Source: a virus. Taken from it: a stretch of 23,542 bases of DNA. The notes below the pieces were generated by a model that was given only the letters and a program-made list of their open reading frames with translations, made no database searches and was not told the DNA's origin. Positions 1 to 7,540 of the stretch are shown here, one piece after another. The translations under genes were made by a program, and so were the position numbers. Within the stretch, counting starts at the first letter, position 1. Every line of letters starts with the position of its first letter. The stretch covers positions 1 to 23,542 of the IMG/VR virus record IMGVR_UViG_3300027881_000080; one strand, given 5' to 3'.

Positions 1-1
1 A

Positions 2-133
2 TTGCTGGGCAACACAGGGTTCACAAGCGTCTATCAGTGCCAGGTTCCACATGAGCTCCAGAAGCCTGTGGACAGGATCACACTGGTGGCAATGAAAGGG
101 GAAGGAAGAAATGAAAGTGGTCAGACCGGATGA
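2..133 (+). CDS. C-terminal end of an unidentified protein (5' truncated)
   Basis: An open frame enters from the left edge and ends in TGA at 131-133, giving a 43-residue C-terminal piece. It ends in a polar, glycine-rich stretch (GEGRNESGQTG). Its stop overlaps the ATG of the next small gene (ATGA), which supports it being real and translationally coupled. No family is recognisable from so short a piece. Its place just upstream of the terminase genes suggests a small DNA-end or late-region phage gene, but no function can be given. Confidence 0.5.
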   Translation: MLGNTGFTSVYQCQVPHELQKPVDRITLVAMKGEGRNESGQTG

Positions 134-285
134 GTGATCGAGCCTTGGAAGAATTAAGGGAGAAACTGATGGAAAAGAATTCATGGTGGAATCAGAGCAC
201 ACCCGTCACCGTTAAAAACTGGGTGTGGGGTGCTATTCTTGGGGTGGTGATCCTGATGGCTTTGATCATTGCCATCTGGATCTGA
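130..285 (+). CDS. Small tail-anchored membrane protein, 51 aa
   Basis: ATG at 130 overlaps the preceding stop in an ATGA junction and the frame ends in TGA at 283-285. The first 30 residues are polar and charged (MSDRALEELREKLMEK). Residues about 32-51 form one hydrophobic segment (WGAILGVVILMALIIAIWI) that runs to the C-terminus, the layout of a tail-anchored single-pass membrane protein. No clear Shine-Dalgarno sequence precedes it, so coupling to the upstream gene is likely. Function is unknown; small membrane proteins before terS are sometimes accessory lysis or superinfection proteins, but nothing here proves that. Confidence 0.55.
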   Translation: MSDRALEELREKLMEKNSWWNQSTPVTVKNWVWGAILGVVILMALIIAIWI

Positions 286-321
286 TCCACATCAGGGGAA
301 GGTGGGAAGGGATCATGAACC

Positions 322-780
322 ATGAAGGGAAGAAAGCCCAAGCCCACAGTGCTGAAGATTATTGAGGGCAACAAAGGGAAGCGAAAGCTTAACACCCAGG
401 AACCCAAGCCCAGAAATCCAAAACCCCGGTGCCCCATCCACCTGTCAAAGGCAGCCCGATCTGAATGGAGAAGGCTGGCACATGATCTGCACAGGATAGG
501 GCTTCTGACCCATGCAGACAGAACCATCATGACTTTGTACTGCGAAAGTTATGCTGCCTGGATGGAAGTCAAAAAAACTTTCAAAGACGAAGGATCTCAG
601 TGGGTGCTGCAAACCAACAGGGGCAATTGGGTCAGAAATCCCCTGGTGGGCATCATGGTCAAACTGGAAGACCAGATCAGAAAAGCCTGTCAGGAAATAG
701 GCCTGTCACCCACTTCCCGGGTCAGGATTCAGATCCCGGGTGTCAGTGTGGAAGATGACCTGGAAGAACTGTTGAAGTGA
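322..780 (+). CDS. terS: Terminase small subunit, P27 family
   Basis: The small terminase subunit recognises phage DNA and helps the large subunit start packaging into the prohead. The N-terminus (MKGRKPKPTVLKIIEGNKGK) has the typical opening of P27-type small terminases: a basic GRKPKPT segment followed by a GNKGKR/LN motif and a Pro-rich EPKPRNPKP stretch. A helical core follows, and the 152-residue length is normal for the family. A purine-rich GGGAAGG lies 11 nt upstream of ATG 322; the out-of-frame ATG at 315 is not used. The stop overlaps the terL start (ATGA), and the large terminase neighbour confirms the role. Confidence 0.9.
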   Translation: MKGRKPKPTVLKIIEGNKGKRKLNTQEPKPRNPKPRCPIHLSKAARSEWRRLAHDLHRIGLLTHADRTIMTLYCESYAAWMEVKKTFKDEGSQWVLQTNRGNWVRNPLVGIMVKLEDQIRKACQEIGLSPTSRVRIQIPGVSVEDDLEELLK

Positions 781-2342
781 AGTCGGCAGCTTCTGAAAGG
801 GTGGTCAAATTCATTGAGCGAATCGGCAGCCATGCCAGGGGGGTGTGGGCTGGGAAACCTTTCCTGCTGCCCCAGTTTCAGAAGCAGATCACCCATCAGA
901 TCTTCGGACCCCAGACCCCTGAAGGCACCAGGGTTGTGTCCACAGCCTACCTTGAAATTCCCAAGAAAAACGGCAAGAGTGAATACGCAGCCATTCTGGG
1001 ATTGTTTGGACTTTTAGGGGACAATGAACCAGGCTCAGAAGTATATATAGCAGCTGCTGCGCGTCATCAAGCAGGTAGGATTTTTGAAACCTGTTCCCAG
1101 ATGGTCAGGAATAATAAATTCCTTAGATCCAGACTGGAAATCCACAAGACCACCAAAACCATCACAGTCAAAGACCACCCACTTTCCTTTCTTCGGGCCA
1201 TCAGTGCTGATGCTGGCTTGAATGATGGGGTGGAACCTTCAATGGTGATCTTTGATGAAATCCACAGGCAGAAGGACAGGTCACTGTGGTCAATTTTAGA
1301 ATATGGAATGGTCAACAGGCAGCAAGGCTTGATGATTGGTCTGACCACAGCTGGGATTGAATCGGAATCACCCCTTGCCTGGGAACTGCATGAATACGCT
1401 GAACAGCTTCAAAAGGGTGTTTTCAAAGATCAAAGCTTTGTGGGCATCCATTATGGGCTAAAAAAAGAAGACAACTGGAAAGACAAAAGGAACTGGGTGA
1501 AGTGCAACCCAGCCATGAAGGGGCCACTGGCATTCAAACGGGTGGATGCCATGGCAAAATCTTTCAACCAGGCCCAAAGGATTCCTTCCAGGGAAAATGA
1601 ATTCAGAAGGTATCATCTGAACCAGTGGGTGACATCCACTGAACGGTGGATTCCCCTGGAAGAATGGGACAAACCCACCATGGCTGCCCCTTTCAACACC
1701 TATGACCTGGAAGGAATGCAATGCTTTGGGGGTCTGGATCTGTCCACAAACAAGGATGTGACAGCACTTTCTTTGCTGTTTCCCATCCAGGAACAGATCT
1801 TCTGGCTGCCCAAGTTTTGGATTCCAAAGGAAGGAATCCATGAAAGGGCAAAGCGCGACAGGGTGCCCTGGGACAGGTGGGCAGATGCGGGTCTGGTGAC
1901 ACTGTGTGAAGGCAACACCATCAATCATGACCAGATAAGGGCAGACGTGAATGCCATGGGCAGACTGTATTCTATCCGTGAACTGGCATATGACCCCTGG
2001 AATGCCATTCAATTAGGTCAACAGCTTCAGGATGATGGCTTTCAAATGGTGACATTCAGACCATCCAGGACCACATACAATGTGCCCTGCACAGCACTGG
2101 AAAGAAATGTGTTCCATGGCAGAATCAGACATGGGGCCAATCCAATTCTTCGATGGATGGTTGACTGCACTTCCATCAAGCGGGACACCTTTGACAGAAT
2201 TGCACCAGTGAAACCAGACAGGGACAAATCTTCAAAGCGTATTGATGGGGTGGTGGCAGGGATCATGGCACATGACCGGCTGGAAAGACATCATCCAATG
2301 GATGTCAGTGCATTTCTGGCTGATCCCATCATCATCGGGTGA
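777..2342 (+). CDS. terL: Terminase large subunit (packaging ATPase and nuclease)
   Basis: This is the ATP-driven motor that pumps DNA into the prohead at the portal and cuts it. The 521-residue protein has an N-terminal ATPase with a Walker A-like PKKNGKS at residues 62-68, Walker B VIFDE with D160/E161 and a coupling motif LTTAG at 189-193. The C-terminal RNase H-fold nuclease carries three metal-binding acidic residues: D321 (GGLDLS), D406 (AYDPWNA) and D490 (RIDGVVAG). It matches the Terminase_1/HK97-like family. ATG 777 overlaps the terS stop by four bases, and the stop overlaps the possible GTG start of the portal gene. All motifs look intact, so it should be active. Confidence 0.97.
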   Translation: MKSAASERVVKFIERIGSHARGVWAGKPFLLPQFQKQITHQIFGPQTPEGTRVVSTAYLEIPKKNGKSEYAAILGLFGLLGDNEPGSEVYIAAAARHQAGRIFETCSQMVRNNKFLRSRLEIHKTTKTITVKDHPLSFLRAISADAGLNDGVEPSMVIFDEIHRQKDRSLWSILEYGMVNRQQGLMIGLTTAGIESESPLAWELHEYAEQLQKGVFKDQSFVGIHYGLKKEDNWKDKRNWVKCNPAMKGPLAFKRVDAMAKSFNQAQRIPSRENEFRRYHLNQWVTSTERWIPLEEWDKPTMAAPFNTYDLEGMQCFGGLDLSTNKDVTALSLLFPIQEQIFWLPKFWIPKEGIHERAKRDRVPWDRWADAGLVTLCEGNTINHDQIRADVNAMGRLYSIRELAYDPWNAIQLGQQLQDDGFQMVTFRPSRTTYNVPCTALERNVFHGRIRHGANPILRWMVDCTSIKRDTFDRIAPVKPDRDKSSKRIDGVVAGIMAHDRLERHHPMDVSAFLADPIIIG

Positions 2343-2347
2343 CAACT

Positions 2348-3559
2348 ATGGCAAAATTCAGTGAATGGGTGGGAAAGATCTTCAGCCTGACAGATCACCA
2401 GCCCTTGATTTCAATCTTTGGAAATGAAACCTACACTGGCAAGTCTGTCACCCCACAGACTGCCCTGGGGGTGTCCACTGCCTGGGCTTGCATCAAGCTA
2501 CTGACTGAAACCCTGGCAACCATGCCTGTGAACATGATCGAAAAGCTTCCCAATGACTTCAGGCAGAAAAACAATTCCCATGAACTGGCCTGGGTGTTGA
2601 AGATCAGGCCCAACAAACTGATGACTCCAGTGGAATTCTTCGAGTGTATGCAGCTGAACCTGCTGACATCGGGCAATGCCTATGCTGAAATCGAAATGAA
2701 TGGGGTGGGGGATGTCATAGGGCTGTGGCCTTTGCTCTCACAGAATATGAAGGTGGAACAGCTGGATGATGGGTCTGTCAGCTATCAGTTCCACACGCCA
2801 AAAGGGGTGCTGATCTATAAACCAGAACAGATTCTGCACATCAAGCTGTTTGGCTGGTCTGGCCTGGTGGGATTATCACCGATTGCCTATGCTGCCCAAA
2901 GCCTGGGGCTTGAAATGGCAACCCTGGAATTTGGTTCCAGATGGTTTGGATCAGGTGCCAGGCCCAGTGGTTTTATTATGTTCGATCAAGTATTAACAAA
3001 GCCACAGCGCGCACAATACAAGAAGAATTTTGAAACCCTGCATGAAGGGCTTGCCCGATCACACAAGCTGGCACTGCTGGAAGCTGGGATGAAATACGAA
3101 GCTGTGACCATCCCACCCAATGAAAGCCAGTTCCTGGAAACCAGGGCTTTCCAGGTGCCTGAAATTTGCAGGTTCTATCTGGTCCAGCCCCACAAAGTGC
3201 AGCACCTGGATAATGCCACTTATTCCAACATTGAACACCAGAACCTTGAATTCTTACAGACCACTTTCAGACCCTATGCAATCAGATGGGAACAGGGCAT
3301 GGAAAATGCCTTGCTGAAGCCCCAGGAAAAGGGCAGCTGGCAGATCAGATTCAATCTAAATGCCCTGTTAAGGGCAGACACAGAAGCCAGGGGCAACTTC
3401 TATTCCCAGATGGTTCAGAATGGGTTGTTCAGCAGAAATGAAGTCAGAAGCCTGGAAGATGTCAACCCTTCAGATCAGGCTGGGGCTGATGACCTGACAG
3501 TGCAATCCAATATGATTGACCTGGACCAACTGCAAAAAGTAGGAAAACCCAATGATTAA
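2348..3559 (+). CDS. Portal protein, HK97 family
   Basis: The portal is the dodecameric ring at one capsid vertex through which DNA enters and leaves and to which the neck attaches. The roughly 403-residue protein shows family features: an early TALGVSTAWACIKLLTETLA segment, a central LTSGNAYAEI and IGLWPL stretch, ILHIKLFG followed by GLSPIAYAAQSLGLE, and a C-terminal helical region with NLNALLRAD. The start is chosen at ATG 2348 because GGGTGA ends 5 nt upstream. A GTG at 2339, overlapping the terL stop, would add three residues. It overlaps the protease gene by 8 nt. Confidence 0.95.
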   Translation: MAKFSEWVGKIFSLTDHQPLISIFGNETYTGKSVTPQTALGVSTAWACIKLLTETLATMPVNMIEKLPNDFRQKNNSHELAWVLKIRPNKLMTPVEFFECMQLNLLTSGNAYAEIEMNGVGDVIGLWPLLSQNMKVEQLDDGSVSYQFHTPKGVLIYKPEQILHIKLFGWSGLVGLSPIAYAAQSLGLEMATLEFGSRWFGSGARPSGFIMFDQVLTKPQRAQYKKNFETLHEGLARSHKLALLEAGMKYEAVTIPPNESQFLETRAFQVPEICRFYLVQPHKVQHLDNATYSNIEHQNLEFLQTTFRPYAIRWEQGMENALLKPQEKGSWQIRFNLNALLRADTEARGNFYSQMVQNGLFSRNEVRSLEDVNPSDQAGADDLTVQSNMIDLDQLQKVGKPND

Positions 3560-4586
3560 ATATGCAACCATCCTTTCAGAAGTGACCAGGACACCCTGGG
3601 CCATTCTTCCTTCCAAACTGACAGCCATCACCAATTTCCTGGCAATCAAGGCAGCTGGGAAGGATGTGGAAGAAGCTGAAATTCTTGCCCTGGTGGAAGC
3701 AGCCAAATCCAGAAATACACAAGCCAGGGCAGTGGGGGATGTGGCAATCATTCCCATCCTGGGCACCATCATCAACAGGGGAAACAACTTCAGGGAAGCT
3801 TCTGGGGCCACTTCTGTTGCAGCCACCAGGCAAAGTTTGAAGAAAGCCATGAATGACAAGGATGTGGGATCAGTGCTTCTGGACATTGACAGCCCTGGTG
3901 GAAGTGTTGAAGGGATCACTGAACTGGCAGCTGACATCAGAAGAAGCCGGAACCAGAAACCCATCCTGGCCCACATTGATGGGCTGGGTGCATCAGCTTC
4001 CTATTGGCTGGCTTCCCAGGCTTCCAAGATCACCATGACCCCATCCAGTGAAGTGGGGTCCATTGGAGTGATCACAGCCCACACAGATCTATCTGAAGCC
4101 CTGGCAAAGGAAGGGGTGAAACCCACCCTGATCACAGCCGGAGATTACAAGGCAGAAGCCAATCCTTTTGAACCACTGACAGATGAAGCCCGAGAAGAAT
4201 TACAAGCTGGGGTGGATCACTTTTTTGACTTGTTTGTGGGGGATGTGGCAAAAGGCAGGGCAGTGGGGAAGAAGGTGGTGAAGGCTGATTTTGGAAAAGG
4301 AAGACTGCTACGGGCACCCCAGGCAGCAGAAGTGGGCATGGTGGATGGAATTGAAACTTCAGAAGAAGCCCTTTCCACAGCTGTGCTGATGGGCAATGCC
4401 CAGGCCAAAGCTGCTGGGATCACTGATATAAAACAGTTTGAAAGTTTTCTGCGTGATGCAGGATTCAGCAAGGCAGCAGCCAGAAGGGTTGCTTGCCATG
4501 GCTTTGAAGATCGGTGTGACGCTGATCAAACACCTGAAATGTTGAAACGAGTCAAAGACAATCTAATGAAAGGGATTCCCCAATGA
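3552..4586 (+). CDS. Prohead protease, peptidase S49 (SppA/ClpP-like)
   Basis: This serine protease likely matures the prohead by trimming the capsid protein's N-terminal delta region. The 344-residue protein has the S49 fold landmarks: LLDIDSPGGSVEG near residues 109-121, the nucleophile S148 within GLGASASYW, and the general-base lysine K200 within AGDYKAEANPF. A helical C-terminal extension (about 290-344) includes FLRDAGFSKAAARRVACHGF, as in other phage S49 prohead proteases, and may act as a scaffold or targeting segment. AGGAAAA lies just upstream of ATG 3552. The order portal, protease, capsid is classic for HK97-type phages. Confidence 0.93.
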   Translation: MIKYATILSEVTRTPWAILPSKLTAITNFLAIKAAGKDVEEAEILALVEAAKSRNTQARAVGDVAIIPILGTIINRGNNFREASGATSVAATRQSLKKAMNDKDVGSVLLDIDSPGGSVEGITELAADIRRSRNQKPILAHIDGLGASASYWLASQASKITMTPSSEVGSIGVITAHTDLSEALAKEGVKPTLITAGDYKAEANPFEPLTDEAREELQAGVDHFFDLFVGDVAKGRAVGKKVVKADFGKGRLLRAPQAAEVGMVDGIETSEEALSTAVLMGNAQAKAAGITDIKQFESFLRDAGFSKAAARRVACHGFEDRCDADQTPEMLKRVKDNLMKGIPQ

Positions 4587-5812
4587 ATGAGAATTGGAAG
4601 ACGGAACTGGATGCAATGTTCCAGTCTTATACAGACACCATGAAGAAAATGCACACGGCATCAACTGAAGCCCTGGGCAAAGAAACGCAGGTGAAACTGG
4701 AAAAGATTGAAGCTGACATTGCCCAGAAAATAGAGTCAATTCAAGCCAGCCAGAAGAAGGACAAAGCCAGGATCATGACCCTGGAACAGGATGGCGTGAC
4801 CCCACGCCAGACCCTGACCCATCCCCAATCTGTGGGGGAACAGTTTGTGAATTCTGAAAACTATCAGCTGGCTGCCAAAACCCACAATGAAAACACTGGA
4901 AAGGTTCAAGTGGGCTGTTTTCCCCATCAGATGGGTGCCACTGCCATTGTCAATGCCAGTGGGCAGAATCAGCCACTGGTGCCTGATGACCGGCTGAACA
5001 TTCCCATTGTGATTGATCCAGCCATGCGAAGAATGACCATCAGGAACCTGATTCCTGGGGGCAGGACAGAATCCAATCTGATCCAGTTCGTGAAGGAAAA
5101 TGTGTTCACTGATTCAGCTGCCCCACAATATGTTTCCCCGAGTGTGGAAAATGTGGCAAAGGCAGAGTCTGGAATCACCTTCACCCTGGAAAATGAACCT
5201 GTGCAGACCATTGCACACTGGATTCCTGCTTCACGCCAGGTGCTGGATGACAGCCCCATGCTGCGATCACACATTGACACCCGATTGATGTATGGGCTGA
5301 AGCTTGAAGAAGAAGCACAGCTTTTGTCTGGGGATGCTACGGGTGGAAATCTGAATGGATTGATCACCCAGGCCACTGCCTATGATACTGGGCTGGATGT
5401 GGCAAATGACACCAAGGTGGATCAGTTGCGTCATGCCATCCTTCAGGTGACGAAATCTGAATACATGGCTGATGGCATTGTCTTGAATCCCACTGACTGG
5501 CACCTGATTGAATTGCTGAAGGTCAATGCCGGAACTGATGACAGGTATGTGTGGGCAGATCCACAATCCAGAAATGTGCCCAGGATCTGGGGCCTTCCAG
5601 TGGTGGAAACCCAGAGTCAAACTGCTGGTGAATTTCTGGTGGCAAACTTTTCCATGTCCTGTCAGTTGTTTGACAGATGGGATGCCACCATTGAAGTTGC
5701 CAGGGAACATTCTGATTACTTCGTGAAAAACATGGTTGCCATTCTGTGTGAAGAAAGAATTGCCCTGGTGGTCTATAGACCCCTGGCACTGATTGAAGGC
5801 AGCTTCACCTAA
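4583..5812 (+). CDS. Major capsid protein, HK97 fold
   Basis: This protein forms the icosahedral shell. The first ~75 residues are highly charged and predicted to be coiled coil (ELDAMFQSYTDTMKKMHTAS and following). That is the usual delta domain that replaces a separate scaffold and is removed by the protease encoded just upstream. The shell domain carries family marks: GDATGGNLNGLI at about 250-261, LNPTDWHLIELLK near 311-323, WGLPVVETQ near 346-354, and a closing VVYRPLALIEGSF. The length of 409 residues is normal. The start overlaps the protease stop (ATGA). Two RNA hairpins follow the gene. Confidence 0.95.
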   Translation: MNENWKTELDAMFQSYTDTMKKMHTASTEALGKETQVKLEKIEADIAQKIESIQASQKKDKARIMTLEQDGVTPRQTLTHPQSVGEQFVNSENYQLAAKTHNENTGKVQVGCFPHQMGATAIVNASGQNQPLVPDDRLNIPIVIDPAMRRMTIRNLIPGGRTESNLIQFVKENVFTDSAAPQYVSPSVENVAKAESGITFTLENEPVQTIAHWIPASRQVLDDSPMLRSHIDTRLMYGLKLEEEAQLLSGDATGGNLNGLITQATAYDTGLDVANDTKVDQLRHAILQVTKSEYMADGIVLNPTDWHLIELLKVNAGTDDRYVWADPQSRNVPRIWGLPVVETQSQTAGEFLVANFSMSCQLFDRWDATIEVAREHSDYFVKNMVAILCEERIALVVYRPLALIEGSFT

Positions 5813-5829
5813 ACCTAAACCACAACCTT

Positions 5830-5854
5830 CCAGGCAGTGGTCGGGCTTGCCTGG
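5830..5854 (+). other. RNA hairpin 1 after the capsid gene
   Basis: CCAGGCA at 5830-5836 is perfectly complementary to TGCCTGG at 5848-5854, giving a 7-bp stem with an 11-nt loop, 18 nt past the capsid stop codon. No U-run follows, so it is not a canonical intrinsic terminator. It stands directly before a stronger second hairpin. The pair may protect the 3' end of the capsid message or cause partial termination (inference). Confidence 0.55.
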
Positions 5855-5858
5855 ACCA

Positions 5859-5890
5859 GGGAAGGCTGGACGCGACACACCAGCCTTCCC
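5859..5890 (+). other. RNA hairpin 2 after the capsid gene (perfect 11-bp stem)
   Basis: GGGAAGGCTGG at 5859-5869 and CCAGCCTTCCC at 5880-5890 form a perfect, GC-rich 11-bp stem with a 10-nt loop. It lies between the capsid gene and the ribosome-binding site (GAAGGGGGA) of the next gene. A U-tract is absent. Likely roles are mRNA stabilisation or processing, or factor-dependent attenuation, that sets capsid expression above that of the neck genes; this is inferred from position. Confidence 0.7.
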
Positions 5891-5909
5891 CACCTGAAGG
5901 GGGAATCAG

Positions 5910-6221
5910 ATGCCTGTGATTGTCATAGCAAACAAACCTTTGAAAACCAGGGGGGGCATGGTGGCAAGGAATGAAAAATTCCCATGCAGTGAAGCTGATG
6001 CAAAAAGCCTGATCAGCAGGAATCTGGTCAGACCAGCCATTGACAAACAGTTGACCAGTCCAGTCCAGCAGAAGGCAAGGAAAGACAAAGCCAAGGCAGC
6101 CCTGGAAGATATGGCACCCAAGGAAACTGCTGCTGCCAAACCCAAGAAACCCAGGAAAGCCAGCACCACCCGAAAGAAGAAAACCACCACCAAAAAGAAG
6201 ACAGCAGCCAGGGGAAAATAA
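5910..6221 (+). CDS. Small head-region protein with a Lys/Ala/Thr-rich tail
   Basis: A 103-residue protein of unknown function directly after the capsid gene, with a strong ribosome-binding site (GAAGGGGGA) before ATG 5910. Residues 1-45 look like a small folded domain (MPVIVIANKPLKTRGGMVAR and SEADAKSLISRNLVRPA), a pattern I associate with small proteins found beside capsid genes in many phages. Residues ~70-103 are extremely basic and low-complexity (PKKPRKAS, RKKKTTTKKKTAARGK), resembling histone-like tails. The tail could bind packaged DNA or the inner capsid surface. It could be a minor head or decoration protein; the role is not established. Confidence 0.75.
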   Translation: MPVIVIANKPLKTRGGMVARNEKFPCSEADAKSLISRNLVRPAIDKQLTSPVQQKARKDKAKAALEDMAPKETAAAKPKKPRKASTTRKKKTTTKKKTAARGK

Positions 6222-6224
6222 ACC

Positions 6225-6866
6225 ATGGACCAGATCACCAATAAGGTGAAACTGACAGCTGGACCCAGCAAAGAATATATCAGTGTGGGGGATGCCAAGC
6301 TTCAGCTGAGGCTGGACAACAGCCTGGAAGATTCCATCATCGCCAGACTGATCAGGGCTTCCAGAACCCACACAGAAAAACGCATAGGGCGTTATATCGG
6401 GGAACAGACTTTGCAGTGGAAGCTTCCCTGCTTCCCATCGGGCAGCACCATCTATTTCCCAAACCCACCCCTGACAGAAGTGGTGAAGGTTTCCTATAAG
6501 GATGAAGATGGAAACACCACTGTGGTCTATGACCCAGCTGCTTCCCCAGCTGTGGATCTGGGCCTGTTTTCCATTGAACTGGACACTGAACCAGGCTTCA
6601 TCTTCCTGAACCCAAATGAAACCTGGCCTTTGGTGAATCTGTTTCCAGGTCTGCCTGTCACCTTTGAATTCAAAGCGGGTTTGGATCTGCTTTCACCTGA
6701 ACAGGATGACCTGATTCAGGGGATGATGATGCTGCTGGGCCACTGGTTTGAACACAGGGAAGCTGTCGTGATTGGGTCCATTGCCCAGATGAATGCCCTG
6801 GCATCAGCCCTGGTGCCTTTGGGCTTTGATGACCAGATTTCCCCTTACATCTGGTATTCAGGCTAA
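6225..6866 (+). CDS. Head-tail connector (HK97 gp6 / phiE125 gp8 type)
   Basis: This protein is predicted to form the ring below the portal that extends the neck. The 213-residue sequence has the family pattern: YISVGDAKLQLRLDNSLEDS, then IARLIRASRTHTEKRIGRYI (the helical core), followed by a beta part with YFPNPPLTEVVKVSYKDEDG. The C-terminal part contains MMLLGHWFEHREAV, also typical. It is longer than the short gp6 form and closer to the phiE125 gp8 group. It follows the Lys-rich protein by 3 nt, and its stop overlaps the next start (TAATG). Confidence 0.85.
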   Translation: MDQITNKVKLTAGPSKEYISVGDAKLQLRLDNSLEDSIIARLIRASRTHTEKRIGRYIGEQTLQWKLPCFPSGSTIYFPNPPLTEVVKVSYKDEDGNTTVVYDPAASPAVDLGLFSIELDTEPGFIFLNPNETWPLVNLFPGLPVTFEFKAGLDLLSPEQDDLIQGMMMLLGHWFEHREAVVIGSIAQMNALASALVPLGFDDQISPYIWYSG

Positions 6867-7540
6867 TGGATCAGCCACTGGTCAGTTGTGTCTGCCCGAC
6901 AGCAAACCGGCACAAATACATTCCCCAGCTGCTGGATTCCTTCCTTTCCCAAACCTGGCAGAACAAAGAACTGATCATTCTGGATGATGGGAAGAAACCC
7001 TGCACCAATGAACTGATCCAGGTCCACAGGCAGATTCAATATTTCAAGCTGCCCGAAAAGCTGAACATCCCCAAGAAAAGAAATCTGCTTGCCAAGCTTG
7101 CTAATGGTAAATACATCATTCACTTTGATGATGATGACTGGTCTGCCCCTGGCCGAATTGCTGCCCAGATGAAACACCACCAGCAGTTCAGTGTGGGCAT
7201 TGTGGGCTTTCACAGCATTCTATTCTGGTCTGAAATCACCCAGGAAGTGTGGCGATATTCTGGCACCAAAGGGTATGCGTGTGGAACATCCTTCTGCTAT
7301 CTGAAAAGCTTCTGGAAAAGGCACCCCTTTCCTGAAAACCAGGATCTGGGTTCAGACAATTCTGTGATCTATCCAGCCAGGGCAAACAACCAATCAGCCA
7401 CTTTTGATGGGGGTCAACTGATTGTGGCAAGGATCCATCAGGGTCAATCCAACTTCAAAGATCTAAGGGGCAGAAATTATGCCAAAGTGCAGCTTTCAAG
7501 TTTGCCACCAGCTTTCCCCACCTTTTGCCAGCAAACCTGA
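6866..7540 (+). CDS. GT2-like glycosyltransferase, single domain
   Basis: A 224-residue GT-A fold enzyme predicted to move a sugar from a nucleotide-sugar to an acceptor in the cytoplasm. The start SCVCPTANRHKYIPQLLDSF is the family's nucleotide-binding first strand. RNLLAKLANGKYIIHFDDDDW gives the metal-binding acidic cluster at D88-D91, and GSDN (about 162-165) with H201 in RIHQG may supply later active-site residues. No signal peptide or membrane segment is visible. ATG 6866 overlaps the connector stop (TAATG), so it is co-translated with neck genes. The next glycosyltransferase overlaps its end by 62 nt in the +1 frame. Donor and acceptor are unknown. Confidence 0.87.
   Translation: MDQPLVSCVCPTANRHKYIPQLLDSFLSQTWQNKELIILDDGKKPCTNELIQVHRQIQYFKLPEKLNIPKKRNLLAKLANGKYIIHFDDDDWSAPGRIAAQMKHHQQFSVGIVGFHSILFWSEITQEVWRYSGTKGYACGTSFCYLKSFWKRHPFPENQDLGSDNSVIYPARANNQSATFDGGQLIVARIHQGQSNFKDLRGRNYAKVQLSSLPPAFPTFCQQT

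Noticed and set aside
571-578. AAAAAAAC run in terS as a second frameshift site
   Set aside because: The register is AAA AAA ACT rather than X XXY YYZ, and the protein reads through with normal length.
1457-1466. A AAA AAA heptamer within terL
   Set aside because: The heptamer fits the slip register but the -1 frame leads to nothing recognisable and the terL nuclease domain downstream is needed in frame.
5859-5890. Intrinsic (rho-independent) terminator after the capsid gene
   Set aside because: The stem is strong but no U-tract follows; kept only as a hairpin of uncertain function.
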